NCBI GenBank assembly: GCA_046582115.1
Contig: JAYGFA010000058.1
Location: 1-64,000 of the forward strand
Source: UBA11889 sp046582115
Lineage (GTDB): Bacteria > Pseudomonadota > Gammaproteobacteria > Pseudomonadales > Azotimanducaceae
Direction of reading: 5' to 3'
DNA length: 64,000 nucleotides
A model generated the notes under the pieces. It saw only the letters and a program-made list of their open reading frames with translations. It searched no databases and was not told the DNA's origin. Shown here piece by piece: positions 17,832-27,648 of the stretch. Numbering within the stretch: position 1 is the stretch's first letter; every line of letters starts with the position of its first letter. Made by a program: the position numbers and the translations under genes.

Positions 17832-18992
17832 ATGCTAACGGATTTCGACTTTGGTCTCGGAGAAACGGTCGACATGCTGCGGGGTTCGGTCCGCGATTTT
17901 TGCGAGCGCGAAATTGTTCCCATTGCTGCACACGTTGATCAAACAAACAAATTTCCTCGCCAGCTATGGCCGCTTCTAGGCGAGCTCGGGGTGCTTGGTG
18001 TTACTGCTGAAGAAAAATACGGTGGTGCGGGCCTCGGTTATTTGGCGCATTGCGTAGTGATGGAGGAAATCAGTCGCGCATCTGCGGCGGTTGGCCTGTC
18101 GTACGGTGCGCATTCGAATTTGTGTATCAATCAGTTGTGTCGGTTTGGAACAGATGAACAAAAGCAGAAATTCTTGCCGGATCTCGTCTCCGGAACGTCT
18201 CTTGGGGCGCTAGCGATGAGTGAGTCGGAGGCGGGCTCCGATGTCATGAATATGCGTCTCAGCGCGGAGGATCGCGGTGACTATTATCTGCTAAACGGTC
18301 GCAAGATGTGGATTACCAATGGTCCGGATGCCGACGTCGTGATTGTTTACGCTACGTTGGATCCCGAAGCGGGAGCTGAGGGCATCACGTCGTTTATTGT
18401 TGAGAAAGGCATGCCCGGGTACGAGCCACAATCTAAACTCGACAAACTAGGGATGCGTGGTTCTGACACTGCCGAGCTGGTCTTTACCAACGTGCAGGTT
18501 CCTAAGTCGCTTGTGCTCGGAGTAGCTGGCGGTGGAGCTAGCGTTCTTATGAGTGGTTTGGATTACGAACGCGTTGTTCTCGCGGCGGGCCCTCTCGGCA
18601 TCATGCGAGCTTGCCTGGATATCGTTCTCCCGTATGTCCACGAACGGAGACAATTTGGTCACCCTATTGGAACGTTTCAGCTGATGCAGGGGAAAATCGC
18701 TGATATGTACACCACCCTCAATGCCTGCCGGGCATACGTCTACGCCGTGGCCAAAGCATGTGACGGTGGTCGGACGACACGGTTCGATGCCGCCGGTTGC
18801 ATTCTTTATGCGGCGGAGAAAGCGACTCAAGTTGCGTTGGATGCTATCCAGGCCCTAGGAGGTAACGGGTACACTAACGAATATTCAACGGGTCGCTTGT
18901 TACGTGATGCGAAGTTGTATGAGATTGGCGCTGGAACCAGCGAGATTCGCAGAATGTTGATCGGTAGGGAGCTTTTCGACGCATCAAACTAA
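17832..18992 (+). CDS. Isovaleryl-CoA dehydrogenase
   Basis: A 386-residue acyl-CoA dehydrogenase. The catalytic glutamate is at the position special to isovaleryl-CoA dehydrogenases: Glu246 in SGLDYERVVLAAGP. The segments LGYLAHCVVMEEISRASAAVG and YGAHSNLCINQL also match that subfamily. The enzyme converts isovaleryl-CoA to 3-methylcrotonyl-CoA in leucine and isoprenoid breakdown. The rest of the liu pathway (methylcrotonyl-CoA carboxylase, methylglutaconyl-CoA hydratase) is not adjacent, although a biotin carboxylase lies at 47.3-50.8 kb. It is divergent from the other dehydrogenase across 125 bases. Confidence 0.9.
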   Translation: MLTDFDFGLGETVDMLRGSVRDFCEREIVPIAAHVDQTNKFPRQLWPLLGELGVLGVTAEEKYGGAGLGYLAHCVVMEEISRASAAVGLSYGAHSNLCINQLCRFGTDEQKQKFLPDLVSGTSLGALAMSESEAGSDVMNMRLSAEDRGDYYLLNGRKMWITNGPDADVVIVYATLDPEAGAEGITSFIVEKGMPGYEPQSKLDKLGMRGSDTAELVFTNVQVPKSLVLGVAGGGASVLMSGLDYERVVLAAGPLGIMRACLDIVLPYVHERRQFGHPIGTFQLMQGKIADMYTTLNACRAYVYAVAKACDGGRTTRFDAAGCILYAAEKATQVALDAIQALGGNGYTNEYSTGRLLRDAKLYEIGAGTSEIRRMLIGRELFDASN

Positions 18993-19122
18993 GTGTGGAC
19001 AGCGTCGAGTCGAGGTAGGCTTGGCCGGCGTCCGGCAGGGGACTTTATCGTGGTCTTTTTGGATGAACGATCGGTGTGACGATGGGTAAAATTTGTCTCG
19101 TCACGATTTGGGTCGACCGTTG

Positions 19123-20484
19123 ATGCGATACGTTTCTACACGCGGCGGCATGGATCCTGTAACGTTTCAGGAAGCTGTGATCATAGGCCAGGCACCCGAT
19201 GGTGGGCTGCTTTTGCCCGAGTTTCTGCCTGATATTTCGTCCGATTTGGAGCGTTGGCGAGAACTCGCGTTTGAAGACCTCGCTTTCGAAGTTGTTCGAC
19301 TTTTTGCCGACGATATTGATGACGCATCGCTTAGAAACATATTTAAGGACGCCTTCGAGACGTTTGCATGTGATGACACGATTAACCTTGTCCAACTCGA
19401 CGGTCTTAACATATTGGAGCTATTTCACGGGCCTACACTTGCGTTCAAAGACGTGGCGCTCCAGGTCCTGGGGCGCTTGTTCGAGCACATTTTGGGCCAA
19501 CGGTCGGGCAGTTTGAACATTCTAGGGGCGACGAGCGGGGACACCGGAAGCGCGGCGATAGCGGGTGTTCGCGGTCGACGCAATATCGATATTTTCGTTC
19601 TATTTCCCGACGGCCGAACTAGCTTGATGCAAGAACTGCAAATGACGACGGTAATGGATAGCAATGTCCACTGCCTTGGCATTAAAGGCACATTCGACGA
19701 CTGCCAGGAGCTTATGAAGAGCATTTTCAATGACTTGGCGTTTAAAGAAGAATACAGACTAGGAGCAGTCAATTCGGTGAATTGGGCGCGCGTCGTGACG
19801 CAGGTCGTGTATTACATCTACGCGGCACTGAAGTTCAAGGAGCCTGTATCTTTCAGCGTACCCACCGGTAATTTTGGCAACGTGTTCGCCGGTTATCTTG
19901 CTCGATCGATGGGCGTTCCCATTGACCGACTGATACTTGCAACCAACGAAAACGACATCCTTGCACGATTCTTTAAAACAGGTAATTACGCGCGTGGAGT
20001 GGTCAAACATACTCTTAGTCCATCGATGGATATTCAGGTCGCGAGTAATTTTGAGCGGTTCTTGTACCTGCATTTCAACCGAGATTCAGAACGCTTGATC
20101 GAGTTTATAGAGACCTTTGCTAGGGAAGGTTCGGCCAAAGTCAACTATGTGGACTCGGTGGATCCGCTATTTTTAGCCACTAGCATTGGCACCGAAGAAA
20201 CCATGGAGACGATTAAATCGATGTATGCGTCATACGAATACGTGCTAGATCCGCACAGCGCGGTTGGCGTTGCCGCCGCGTCCCATTTCAAATTGAGTAG
20301 TCCTGTCATATCACTTGCCACAGCCCATCCCGCGAAATTTCCAGATACTGTAAATAAAGCCGTTGGTAAGCACGTGGCTACCCACGCAAAACTCGAAGGA
20401 CTGGCCTCGCACGCGACTCGGAAGACGGTGTTGGCCGCTGATGAGCACGCAGTGAAAAATTACTTGAGGGACAACGTCCGTTAA
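19123..20484 (+). CDS. thrC: Threonine synthase
   Basis: A 453-residue PLP enzyme of the long gram-negative type. It starts MRYVSTRGG, the usual N-terminus, which is why I prefer ATG 19123 over TTG 19093. The PLP lysine is Lys109 in GPTLAFKD, and the phosphate-binding loop SGDTGSAA follows near residue 145. It converts O-phosphohomoserine to threonine. Neighbouring hom and thrB are not present. It ends 30 bases from the convergent yigB gene. Confidence 0.94.
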   Translation: MRYVSTRGGMDPVTFQEAVIIGQAPDGGLLLPEFLPDISSDLERWRELAFEDLAFEVVRLFADDIDDASLRNIFKDAFETFACDDTINLVQLDGLNILELFHGPTLAFKDVALQVLGRLFEHILGQRSGSLNILGATSGDTGSAAIAGVRGRRNIDIFVLFPDGRTSLMQELQMTTVMDSNVHCLGIKGTFDDCQELMKSIFNDLAFKEEYRLGAVNSVNWARVVTQVVYYIYAALKFKEPVSFSVPTGNFGNVFAGYLARSMGVPIDRLILATNENDILARFFKTGNYARGVVKHTLSPSMDIQVASNFERFLYLHFNRDSERLIEFIETFAREGSAKVNYVDSVDPLFLATSIGTEETMETIKSMYASYEYVLDPHSAVGVAAASHFKLSSPVISLATAHPAKFPDTVNKAVGKHVATHAKLEGLASHATRKTVLAADEHAVKNYLRDNVR

Positions 20485-20514
20485 GAAAGTCGCAGGTTGC
20501 TTGAGCTACGAGTG

Positions 20515-21204
20515 CTAGAGCAGGGCGATTGTCCCTACCAGTGATGGTAAATCGGTGACGGTCGCGTGCGCGGGTACACGGTCCGTTTTACCGTGGAAAT
20601 TGACCCAAATGGAATGCATACCGACACGATTGGCGCCTTCAATATCATCGATCGGGTGGTCGCCAACGTGAACCGCGTGATCGGGTGAAACGTCTGCACG
20701 ACTCATCGCTTCCAAAAACATTTCGGGGCTCGGCTTGCTGGAGCCGACGTCAGCTGCCGAAATCGCGAAGGAAAAATATGAACCCAAGCCCACCGTTTGA
20801 ATATCCGCATTCCCATTCGTGAGTGCCGCCAGTTGATAACGTTGTGAGAGGGCACTGAGTGTGTTTTGGGCGCCATCGAAAAACGTAATCGTATTGCGCC
20901 AACGTATAAAAACCGCGAACGCCTCTTGTGCGTTTGCATCCGCTTCTGAGCGCCCTAAACCGCACTGTTCGAATGCGTGACGCATCATATGAATCCGCAA
21001 TGCCGAAACGTCGTGTCGTATATCCGGGCTCTCTTTCAACACCAGATTTCGGAGGGATGCCGCATTGTCGGGGTTCATGTAACTGGTGAACTCCGGAACA
21101 CGCGGATGTATCCACTTATGCATTTCCTTTTCGGCCCGGCGAATAACGCTTTCCACATCCCAAAGGGTGTTATCCAAATCAAAGGTCACCAAACAGATCG
21201 TCAT
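20515..21204 (-). CDS. yigB: HAD-family phosphatase, YigB-like
   Basis: A 229-residue haloacid-dehalogenase-type phosphatase. Motif I is DLDNTLWD (residues 9-16), motif II TNGN near 134, the motif III lysine in GSSKPSPEMF near 154, and motif IV GDHPIDDIEGA near 177. E. coli YigB dephosphorylates FMN and the riboflavin-pathway intermediate 5-amino-6-ribitylamino-uracil phosphate. The start overlaps the end of xerC by 4 bases, as in the conserved dapF-DUF484-xerC-yigB order, which supports orthology. Confidence 0.86.
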   Translation of the reverse strand: MTICLVTFDLDNTLWDVESVIRRAEKEMHKWIHPRVPEFTSYMNPDNAASLRNLVLKESPDIRHDVSALRIHMMRHAFEQCGLGRSEADANAQEAFAVFIRWRNTITFFDGAQNTLSALSQRYQLAALTNGNADIQTVGLGSYFSFAISAADVGSSKPSPEMFLEAMSRADVSPDHAVHVGDHPIDDIEGANRVGMHSIWVNFHGKTDRVPAHATVTDLPSLVGTIALL

Positions 21205-22100
21205 TTGCCACTACCCGCTTTACCCCGTGCTCGAGGATGAGAAACGTCGTAAACCTTGGCGAGATATTGGAAGTCCAGATGCGTATAGATTTGCGTTGTC
21301 GAAATATCTGAATGGCCTAATAGTTCCTGGACCGCGCGCAAATCGCCACTTGACTCTAGCAAGTGGCTAGCGAAGCTGTGCCTCAACAGATGCGGATGGA
21401 TCGAATCAACCCCCAGTGCTTTCATTCCTGCACGTTTAACGCGGAGCTGAACTGTGCGAGGACTAATGCGTCGATCACTGCGTCCGATAAAAAGCGGGTC
21501 CTCGGGTTTGTGATCGGATCGGGTGGCCAACCATGCCTCAAGTGCCGTAACGGTATGCGAACCGAGGGGCACGATTCGAGTTTTACGCCCTTTCCCCAAT
21601 ACGCGAGCGGTACCGTTGGCGAGATCCAGATCCTTGATATCAAGTCCAACCAGCTCGGCGAGACGAATACCGCTGCCATAGAATAATTCCAGTAGGGCGC
21701 GATCCCTCTTTTCGATCGGGGTCGTAGGTTCTCCAACAAGCAGTTGGGCGGCCTGATCAGTATCAAGGGTTCGCGGAAGTTTTTTTGCGATTTTTGGCGC
21801 GCTGACACCCGCGGCAGGGTTGTTGGCTACGAGACCCTTTCGCACCAAGTACACGAAGAAAGATCGCAGACAGGAGAGAGCTCTTCGTATCGAACGTGGA
21901 GACAACCCCTTTTGATTTAGCCGAGCAATGTGGTTCTTTATATCAGCAGACCTGATTGCGTCGATGGACAATGATGGATTGGCTAGAAAAAAATTCTTAA
22001 GGTCGCGGGAATAAGCATGTACGGTATTGGGGGAAACGCGGCGCTCGACCGTAAGGTGCCGGAAATAATCGTCCAGTAGTAGGCTAACGTCCGACACCAT
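21201..22100 (-). CDS. xerC: Site-specific tyrosine recombinase XerC
   Basis: A 299-residue recombinase with the full catalytic set: Arg146 (GSGIRLAEL), His237 and Arg240 (HPHLLRHSFASH), His263 (LLGHSDISTT) and the nucleophile Tyr272 (QIYTHLD). The N-terminal SAM-like core-binding domain spans about residues 1-90. With XerD it resolves chromosome dimers at dif. Its place between DUF484 and yigB is the gammaproteobacterial housekeeping position, so this is XerC rather than a mobile-element integrase. Confidence 0.95.
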   Translation of the reverse strand: MVSDVSLLLDDYFRHLTVERRVSPNTVHAYSRDLKNFFLANPSLSIDAIRSADIKNHIARLNQKGLSPRSIRRALSCLRSFFVYLVRKGLVANNPAAGVSAPKIAKKLPRTLDTDQAAQLLVGEPTTPIEKRDRALLELFYGSGIRLAELVGLDIKDLDLANGTARVLGKGRKTRIVPLGSHTVTALEAWLATRSDHKPEDPLFIGRSDRRISPRTVQLRVKRAGMKALGVDSIHPHLLRHSFASHLLESSGDLRAVQELLGHSDISTTQIYTHLDFQYLAKVYDVSHPRARGKAGSGK

Positions 22101-22112
22101 GTCCGATCTCTA

Positions 22113-22793
22113 TTAGATCACTCGCTTCACGGTGCGACTCAATACATCGCTAATGTATTCAAGAAACAGAGTCCCCTTCTCGGGTACGAAACGCCGGGGA
22201 TCGCTAGAACCAATCGCGAGAACTGCTTCGAGGCCCGTTAGCCGCATGGGGACGAGCGCGACGGAACCTGGTTCAGTTAGCTGAGAGTCGGCGAATAGTG
22301 CGCCGTATTCTCTGGGCCGATAAATTCCGCACACGGGCTCAGGTTGGTTGAACAAACGTGGGATGGGCGGCTCATCTTTCGTGGCGACACCAACTACGTG
22401 TTGGTAGGCCGCTGGCGCTTTCCAGCCGAGCACATAACAAAGCCCGTGATTCGCGTCGAATCCATCGATCAACCTCGTTGCGAGAACCTTGTTGAGCGTC
22501 TTTAGATCGACGGCGTCCATCAGAGATAGCGTCAGCGTACGTGTCTTAAGGAAAACGTCGTTATTAACGCCGGCATTACTGACGAGTTCGTTCAAACGTT
22601 TCTTCAAGTCAATATTGCGCTCTCGCAACAGAGATACTTGACGCTCGACAAGCGACGTTGCTGGCCCCGATTCGTGAGGCAGTTGGAGCTTTGAAATTAT
22701 TTCAGGGTGCCGCTCAAAGAACTCGCGCTCGTTCTCCAAGTATGCGAGCACCGCATCGTCGTCAATAATAGGGCCGTCGGTGGTTGTCGTCAT
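22113..22793 (-). CDS. DUF484 family protein (YigA-like)
   Basis: A 226-residue protein with the DUF484 pattern: an N-terminal helix with VLAYLENEREFFERHPEII, a coiled-coil-like stretch SLVERQVSLLRERNIDLKKRL, and a C-terminal GAF-like domain containing PMRLTGLEAVLAIGSSDPRRF. Its role is unknown. It overlaps the end of dapF by 4 bases and sits 12 bases upstream of xerC, the usual arrangement. Confidence 0.88.
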   Translation of the reverse strand: MTTTTDGPIIDDDAVLAYLENEREFFERHPEIISKLQLPHESGPATSLVERQVSLLRERNIDLKKRLNELVSNAGVNNDVFLKTRTLTLSLMDAVDLKTLNKVLATRLIDGFDANHGLCYVLGWKAPAAYQHVVGVATKDEPPIPRLFNQPEPVCGIYRPREYGALFADSQLTEPGSVALVPMRLTGLEAVLAIGSSDPRRFVPEKGTLFLEYISDVLSRTVKRVI

Positions 22794-23641
22794 ATTCGCA
22801 GTTCGCCGTCATATACCCAAGTAGCCGGGCCGGTCATTTCAACGATGGAGCTTTCACCGTGCCACATGACGCGTACTTTACCCCCTGGTAAAGATACTTT
22901 GACCCGATCGGCCAATCTTCCGAGTAGATGCCCTGCGACAACCCCGGCACAAGCTCCCGTGCCGCAAGCAAGCGTTTCACCGACTCCGCGTTCAACTACG
23001 CGGAGGCGCACAAAATGGCGATCTACGATCTGCATAAAACCGACATTGACGCCCTCCGGGAATCGCTCGTCGATTTGTAACTCATGTGCCCATTCCGCGA
23101 CCGGCGTGTCGTTGACGTCGTCGACGATAACCACAGCGTGTGGGTTTCCCATCGATACCGGGATAACCTCGACTTCCCGGGATCCGATGTTGAACGTGTA
23201 TTTAACGGCTGGTTCATCGGTGAGAAACGGAATTGCTGACGGTTTATTACAGGGGACGCCCATGTCCACGCGAACAACACTAGTACTCGGCGCGTCCGTG
23301 GCATCGTCCAAGATCAACGTGTTAATCGTCCCACCAGGGGTATCGATACGGAGCGACTTTTTGATCGTCAGTCCCGCGTGAGTCACGTATTTAGCGATGC
23401 AGCGAGCACCGTTTCCGCATTGTTGTGCTTCTGTGCCGTCAACATTAAAAATTTGATAGCGGAAATCTGTCTCGGGATTTAATGGGGGATGGACGACTAG
23501 AAGCTGATCGAAACCGACCCCAGTCCGACGGTCGCCCCAGGTCCGGATAAGATCTGACGTGAGCTTGAAATTCTGGGTAACGAGTTCGAGGACCAGAAAG
23601 TCGTTTCCTAACCCATGCATTTTCGTAAATTTAAGTTGCAC
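22790..23641 (-). CDS. dapF: Diaminopimelate epimerase
   Basis: A 283-residue epimerase. The two active-site cysteines are Cys75 (QQCGNGARC) and Cys226 (LACGTGAC). The N-terminus KFTKMHGLGNDF is canonical. It converts LL- to meso-diaminopimelate, the precursor of lysine and of the peptidoglycan cross-link. It lies 9 bases after lysA, so the two final lysine-pathway steps are co-transcribed. Confidence 0.96.
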   Translation of the reverse strand: MQLKFTKMHGLGNDFLVLELVTQNFKLTSDLIRTWGDRRTGVGFDQLLVVHPPLNPETDFRYQIFNVDGTEAQQCGNGARCIAKYVTHAGLTIKKSLRIDTPGGTINTLILDDATDAPSTSVVRVDMGVPCNKPSAIPFLTDEPAVKYTFNIGSREVEVIPVSMGNPHAVVIVDDVNDTPVAEWAHELQIDERFPEGVNVGFMQIVDRHFVRLRVVERGVGETLACGTGACAGVVAGHLLGRLADRVKVSLPGGKVRVMWHGESSIVEMTGPATWVYDGELRI

Positions 23642-23650
23642 GACCCAATC

Positions 23651-24907
23651 TCAATACGATCGTAAAATCCGTTCGTGTCGCAGCAGGTCGCTGATGGATT
23701 CCCTGTCGCGAACAAGGTGCATGTCATTTCTGCAGATCATTACTTCGGCCGATCGCGTACGCGTATTGTAGTTTGAAGACTGGACAAAACCGTATGCACC
23801 CGCCGAAAGTATTGCCAATAAAGAACCCTCAGACAAATCTAGGTCGCGCTGTAACGCCAGAAAATCGCCCGACTCACAAATGGGGCCAACGATATCCCAC
23901 TGGCAGCTGTTTTTGCCGTCACGGTCAACTGAGACGACTTGGTGATACGCCTGATAAAGAGCCGGTCGAATGAGGTCATTCATCGCCGCGTCCACGACTG
24001 CATAATTTGGTTGATCAGGCACGCCCGAGGGTTTGAGGTACTCGACACGAGTCAGTAATAGACCGGCTTCGGCGACTAGATAACGACCGGGTTCAATCAG
24101 CAATTCGACGCTGAGTCCCTTCAGCTTTTCGGATATGGCTGCCGCGTAAGCGCCCACGTCAAGCTCAACTTCATTAGCGTAACTAATTCCGAGTCCGCCG
24201 CCTAAATCGAGGTGTTCCACATCAATTCCTTCACCGGATAATTGATGCGTGAGTTTGATCAGGTGATCCAATGCCTCGATGAAAGGCGCTGTCTGATTGA
24301 TTTGGGAACCAATGTGGCAACCTAGACCCAAGATTTCTAGGTTCTGCGACTGGTGCGCATGGCGACACATTTCGAGTGCCTCTGGTTCTGCGACACCAAA
24401 CTTATTTTGTCTCAACCCCGTCGATAGATAGGGATGTGTGTTCACATCGACGTCGGGATTGAGCCGGACGGATACGGGCGCTATTTTGCCGAGAAGATTG
24501 GCTCGCGTTTCAATCCTTTCTAATTCGGCGGTACTTTCCATGTTCATGCACCCGATCCCTGCCTTTAGGGCAAAGTCGATTTCTGACACACTTTTGCCGA
24601 CGCCGGAAAAGATCGCTCGGGACGGCGAAATATCGGCGACCATGAGGCGCTCTAATTCCCCTCCTGACACGATGTCGAAATTTGAGCCGAGCTGGTTCAA
24701 GTGATGGAGTATTGCGAGATTGCTATTGGCCTTCATCGCATAACAGATTCGGTGCCTTGTATTTTTAAGGGCACCCACAAGCTCCTGGTATCGAGCTTCG
24801 ATAGCATCCCAACTGTAGACATACGTTGGGGTGCCAAAGCGGGCTGCGACCTGGTCCAGCCTTACGCTATCTAAAGAAAGGATTCCATCCTTTCGGTCAA
24901 GGGACAT
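23651..24907 (-). CDS. lysA: Diaminopimelate decarboxylase
   Basis: A 418-residue fold-III PLP decarboxylase. The PLP lysine is Lys59 (YAMKANSN). GLGCHIGSQI near residue 196, EPGRYLVAEAG near 273 and ICESGDF near 342 are signature segments. It decarboxylates meso-diaminopimelate to lysine. Its start codon overlaps the last 11 bases of the small lipoprotein gene lptM, which implies coupled translation. Confidence 0.96.
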   Translation of the reverse strand: MSLDRKDGILSLDSVRLDQVAARFGTPTYVYSWDAIEARYQELVGALKNTRHRICYAMKANSNLAILHHLNQLGSNFDIVSGGELERLMVADISPSRAIFSGVGKSVSEIDFALKAGIGCMNMESTAELERIETRANLLGKIAPVSVRLNPDVDVNTHPYLSTGLRQNKFGVAEPEALEMCRHAHQSQNLEILGLGCHIGSQINQTAPFIEALDHLIKLTHQLSGEGIDVEHLDLGGGLGISYANEVELDVGAYAAAISEKLKGLSVELLIEPGRYLVAEAGLLLTRVEYLKPSGVPDQPNYAVVDAAMNDLIRPALYQAYHQVVSVDRDGKNSCQWDIVGPICESGDFLALQRDLDLSEGSLLAILSAGAYGFVQSSNYNTRTRSAEVMICRNDMHLVRDRESISDLLRHERILRSY

Positions 24908-25007
24908 AACTATCCGTGAGCACGATCTCGTCAGGTAGGGTCAGGGGACCTTTTTGGCCACAGGTGGCGACCAGTAAGCAGGCGGCAGCGATCAGAAGAA
25001 GGCGCAT
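24897..25007 (-). CDS. lptM: LptM (YifL)-like small lipoprotein
   Basis: A 36-codon gene read directly from the sequence: a basic and hydrophobic signal (MRLLLIAAACLLVATC) ends in a lipobox cysteine followed by GQKGPL. The C-G-x-K-G-P-L motif right after the cysteine is diagnostic of LptM, the lipoprotein that assists assembly of the LptDE lipopolysaccharide translocon. An ATG 9 bases further upstream (25016) could add three residues. It lies between argH and lysA and overlaps lysA by 11 bases. The position matches the lptM-dapF arrangement of enterobacteria. It is easily missed because of its size. Confidence 0.9.
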   Translation of the reverse strand: MRLLLIAAACLLVATCGQKGPLTLPDEIVLTDSYVP

Positions 25008-25082
25008 TTCAAACATCCAGAGCCAAAAAGGCGCGGAAGTATAGGCGCAGCAGCGTTGTGTGGCGAATCCGGCTGGAAAGCG

Positions 25083-26465
25083 TCAGAGCCTTTTTCTCGC
25101 GTTGTGTATGGCTACTGTTACGGCCTCGGGAGCCGTACCGCCAACGTGGTTACGTGCGGCGATCGACCCTTCCAAAGTCAGCGATTCGTAAACGTCTGCT
25201 TCGATGGTTTCAGAAAACTTCTGTAGTTGGGAAAGCTTGATCTCATGGATAGCGAGTCCTTTTTCCGACGCGTGGGCAACTGCCTGGCCGACGATCGCGT
25301 GAGCATCCCTGAAAGGAACGTCTTTTCGGACGAGGTAATCCGCCAGGTCTGTCGCGGTGGCGAAGCCCTTTTCAGCGAACGCGTACATTCGCTCCGCTCT
25401 GGGCGACATTGTGGCAATGATTTCACCCATTGCGAAAAGGCAATCTCGAAGCGTGTCCGCAGTGTCAAAAAGGGCTTCTTTGTCTTCTTGATTATCCCTG
25501 TTATACGCCAAAGGCTGGCTTTTCATCAATACCATTAAGCTGGAAAGATTACCGACAATTCTTCCCGTTTTCCCACGTATGAGTTCCGGGACGTCCGGGT
25601 TCTTTTTTTGCGGCATGATGCTTGAACCTGTGCAAAAACTGTCCGGTAACTCAATAAAATCGAATGCGGGAGAATTCCACGCGACGAGTTCTTCGCACCA
25701 ACGCGACAGGTGTAACATAGTCATGCTCGCTATCGCAGCAAACTCGAGAGCGAAATCACGATCGCTCACGGCGTCAAGAGAGTTCTGTGCAATGCCCTCA
25801 AACTCTAACTTCTTGGCGGTAAATTCGCGGTCAATTGGAAAGCTGGTTCCTGCTAAAGCAGCACTGCCAAGAGGAGAGATATTCACTCGGTGACGACATT
25901 CTAAGAATCGTTCTCGATCCCGATGTAACATTTCGAACCAGGCCAATAGGTGGTGCCCGAAAGTGATTGGCTGGGCAATCTGCAAGTGCGTAAAACCCGG
26001 CATGATGGTGTTGACGTGACGTTCAGCCTTCTCCAACAGATGCCTAAGGATGACCGTTTGTTCGGCGATGATCTGATCGATTTGATCGCGGGTCCAAAGG
26101 CGCATATCGGTCGCGACTTGGTCGTTGCGGGAACGGCCGGTATGGAGCTTTTTCCCTGGCTCGCCGATAAGCTCGACCAAGCGGGCTTCAATGTTCATGT
26201 GCACATCTTCGAGGGCGATTGACCAGTTGAAATTGTCGGCCTCAATTTCCTCGCGAATTTTGTTCAACCCATCATCAATGGCTCCGAATTCCGAATCAGT
26301 CAGAACGCCGATCTTCGAGAGCATCTCCGCGTGGGCTTGTGAACCTAAAATGTCGTACGCATATAACCGTTGGTCGATTTCGACCGATGCAGAAAAACGT
26401 TCTACGAATTCATTGGTGGGCTCGGAAAAACGTCCGCCCCATGGTTTGGAAGGAATTTTGGCCAT
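25083..26465 (-). CDS. argH: Argininosuccinate lyase
   Basis: A 460-residue member of the fumarase/aspartase superfamily. It begins KPWGGRF, has LHTGRSRNDQVATD near residue 105, and carries the superfamily signature GSSIMPQKKNPD near 275 with the catalytic serine. It splits argininosuccinate into arginine and fumarate. It heads the minus-strand run argH-lptM-lysA-dapF-DUF484-xerC-yigB and is divergent from hemC across 280 bases, which carry both promoters but no other gene that I can see. Confidence 0.96.
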   Translation of the reverse strand: MAKIPSKPWGGRFSEPTNEFVERFSASVEIDQRLYAYDILGSQAHAEMLSKIGVLTDSEFGAIDDGLNKIREEIEADNFNWSIALEDVHMNIEARLVELIGEPGKKLHTGRSRNDQVATDMRLWTRDQIDQIIAEQTVILRHLLEKAERHVNTIMPGFTHLQIAQPITFGHHLLAWFEMLHRDRERFLECRHRVNISPLGSAALAGTSFPIDREFTAKKLEFEGIAQNSLDAVSDRDFALEFAAIASMTMLHLSRWCEELVAWNSPAFDFIELPDSFCTGSSIMPQKKNPDVPELIRGKTGRIVGNLSSLMVLMKSQPLAYNRDNQEDKEALFDTADTLRDCLFAMGEIIATMSPRAERMYAFAEKGFATATDLADYLVRKDVPFRDAHAIVGQAVAHASEKGLAIHEIKLSQLQKFSETIEADVYESLTLEGSIAARNHVGGTAPEAVTVAIHNARKRL

Positions 26466-26745
26466 TGCACAAAGCGGGGCTGAGAAGAAGCGGGATTATA
26501 GCAACGTCGGGTGAGCTAAGGTTTTTTGTGTCTGTCAACAAAATATCGGTGGTTGGACCCCGTCAAGCCCGTGCCCGTCGTAGATATACGTTATTTTTTC
26601 AGGCATCGCGTTCGGAAGCACTTCGCAACAATGCGTGGTCACTGTATCGTCGAATAATCAAGTGAGCTGAGTTAACTGGAATTTCTTTTTAGATGGGTAC
26701 CGGGAGTGATCAATAAATGAGGCCGAACGGATACCTTCACGTTCA

Positions 26746-27648
26746 ATGAAGAAAATTCGTATCGCAACAAGAAAAAGCAAGCTCGCGCTATGGCAGGCTA
26801 GGCACGTTGGTTCTCTGATATCGGAAAACGATAGCGAGCTAGATATCGAAATTGTTGGTTATACAACCGAGGGCGACAATCGCCAGCATGAGCGTCTAGA
26901 AGACATTGGCGGGAAGGGTCTTTTCACGCAAGAATTGGAACGCCGTTTGCTTGATCAACAGGTCGACCTGGCGGTGCACAGTATGAAAGATGTTCCCGCA
27001 ATTCTGAGCGACTCGTTTGGTATTGTGGTCGCGGGAGAGCGGGGGGACGTTCGTGACGCGTTAATTGGTGCCGATAGCATCCTAGCGCTACCTAAGGGTA
27101 GCCGGGTCGGTTCATCTAGTGGACGACGGGCCGCGCAGCTGGTGCGGCAGAATCGAGATTTGGATGTTGTCCCTGTTCGTGGAAATGTCGAGACTCGGCT
27201 GGAAAAGCTTCGACACGGCGAATTCGATGCCCTAATACTCGCGTGTGCGGGGCTCGACCGCCTCGGTCTAGGAGCCGAGGTAGGGCAGCGATTGGATGTC
27301 GACTTCTGCGTTCCGGCCGCTGGCCAAGGCGCCTTGGCCGTTGAGTTTTTGTGTGAACGCGAAGACATCGCCGCAATCGGTCGTTCATTGCGCATTGATA
27401 CCGTCGCGCATGCCGTCGAAGCCGAGAGATTGGTGGTTAAACGATTGGGCGCTGATTGCAATATGCCCCTTGGTGTTTATTGTCGACCGCTGGAAGCAGG
27501 ATACCACCTTACCGCGATACTTCTGACCGAGACGGGAGACCGCTGCTTGCGGGTTGAGAAAAAGGGCAAAGACGGCAGCGATTTGGCCGAAGACGCTGCC
27601 GAAACGTTGCTGGCTCTGGGCGCACGGGAGTTAATTGACATCGAATGA
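26746..27648 (+). CDS. hemC: Hydroxymethylbilane synthase (porphobilinogen deaminase)
   Basis: A 300-residue enzyme. It opens IRIATRKSKLALWQA. VGSSSGRRAAQL near residue 121 and VRGNVETRL near 144 bind substrate phosphoryl/acid groups, and Cys238 (GADCNMP) carries the dipyrromethane cofactor. It polymerises four porphobilinogens to hydroxymethylbilane in heme synthesis. It overlaps hemD by 4 bases. Confidence 0.96.
   Translation: MKKIRIATRKSKLALWQARHVGSLISENDSELDIEIVGYTTEGDNRQHERLEDIGGKGLFTQELERRLLDQQVDLAVHSMKDVPAILSDSFGIVVAGERGDVRDALIGADSILALPKGSRVGSSSGRRAAQLVRQNRDLDVVPVRGNVETRLEKLRHGEFDALILACAGLDRLGLGAEVGQRLDVDFCVPAAGQGALAVEFLCEREDIAAIGRSLRIDTVAHAVEAERLVVKRLGADCNMPLGVYCRPLEAGYHLTAILLTETGDRCLRVEKKGKDGSDLAEDAAETLLALGARELIDIE

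Noticed and set aside
21201..22100. Tyrosine recombinase as evidence of a mobile element
   Set aside because: Gene order and sequence identify housekeeping XerC.
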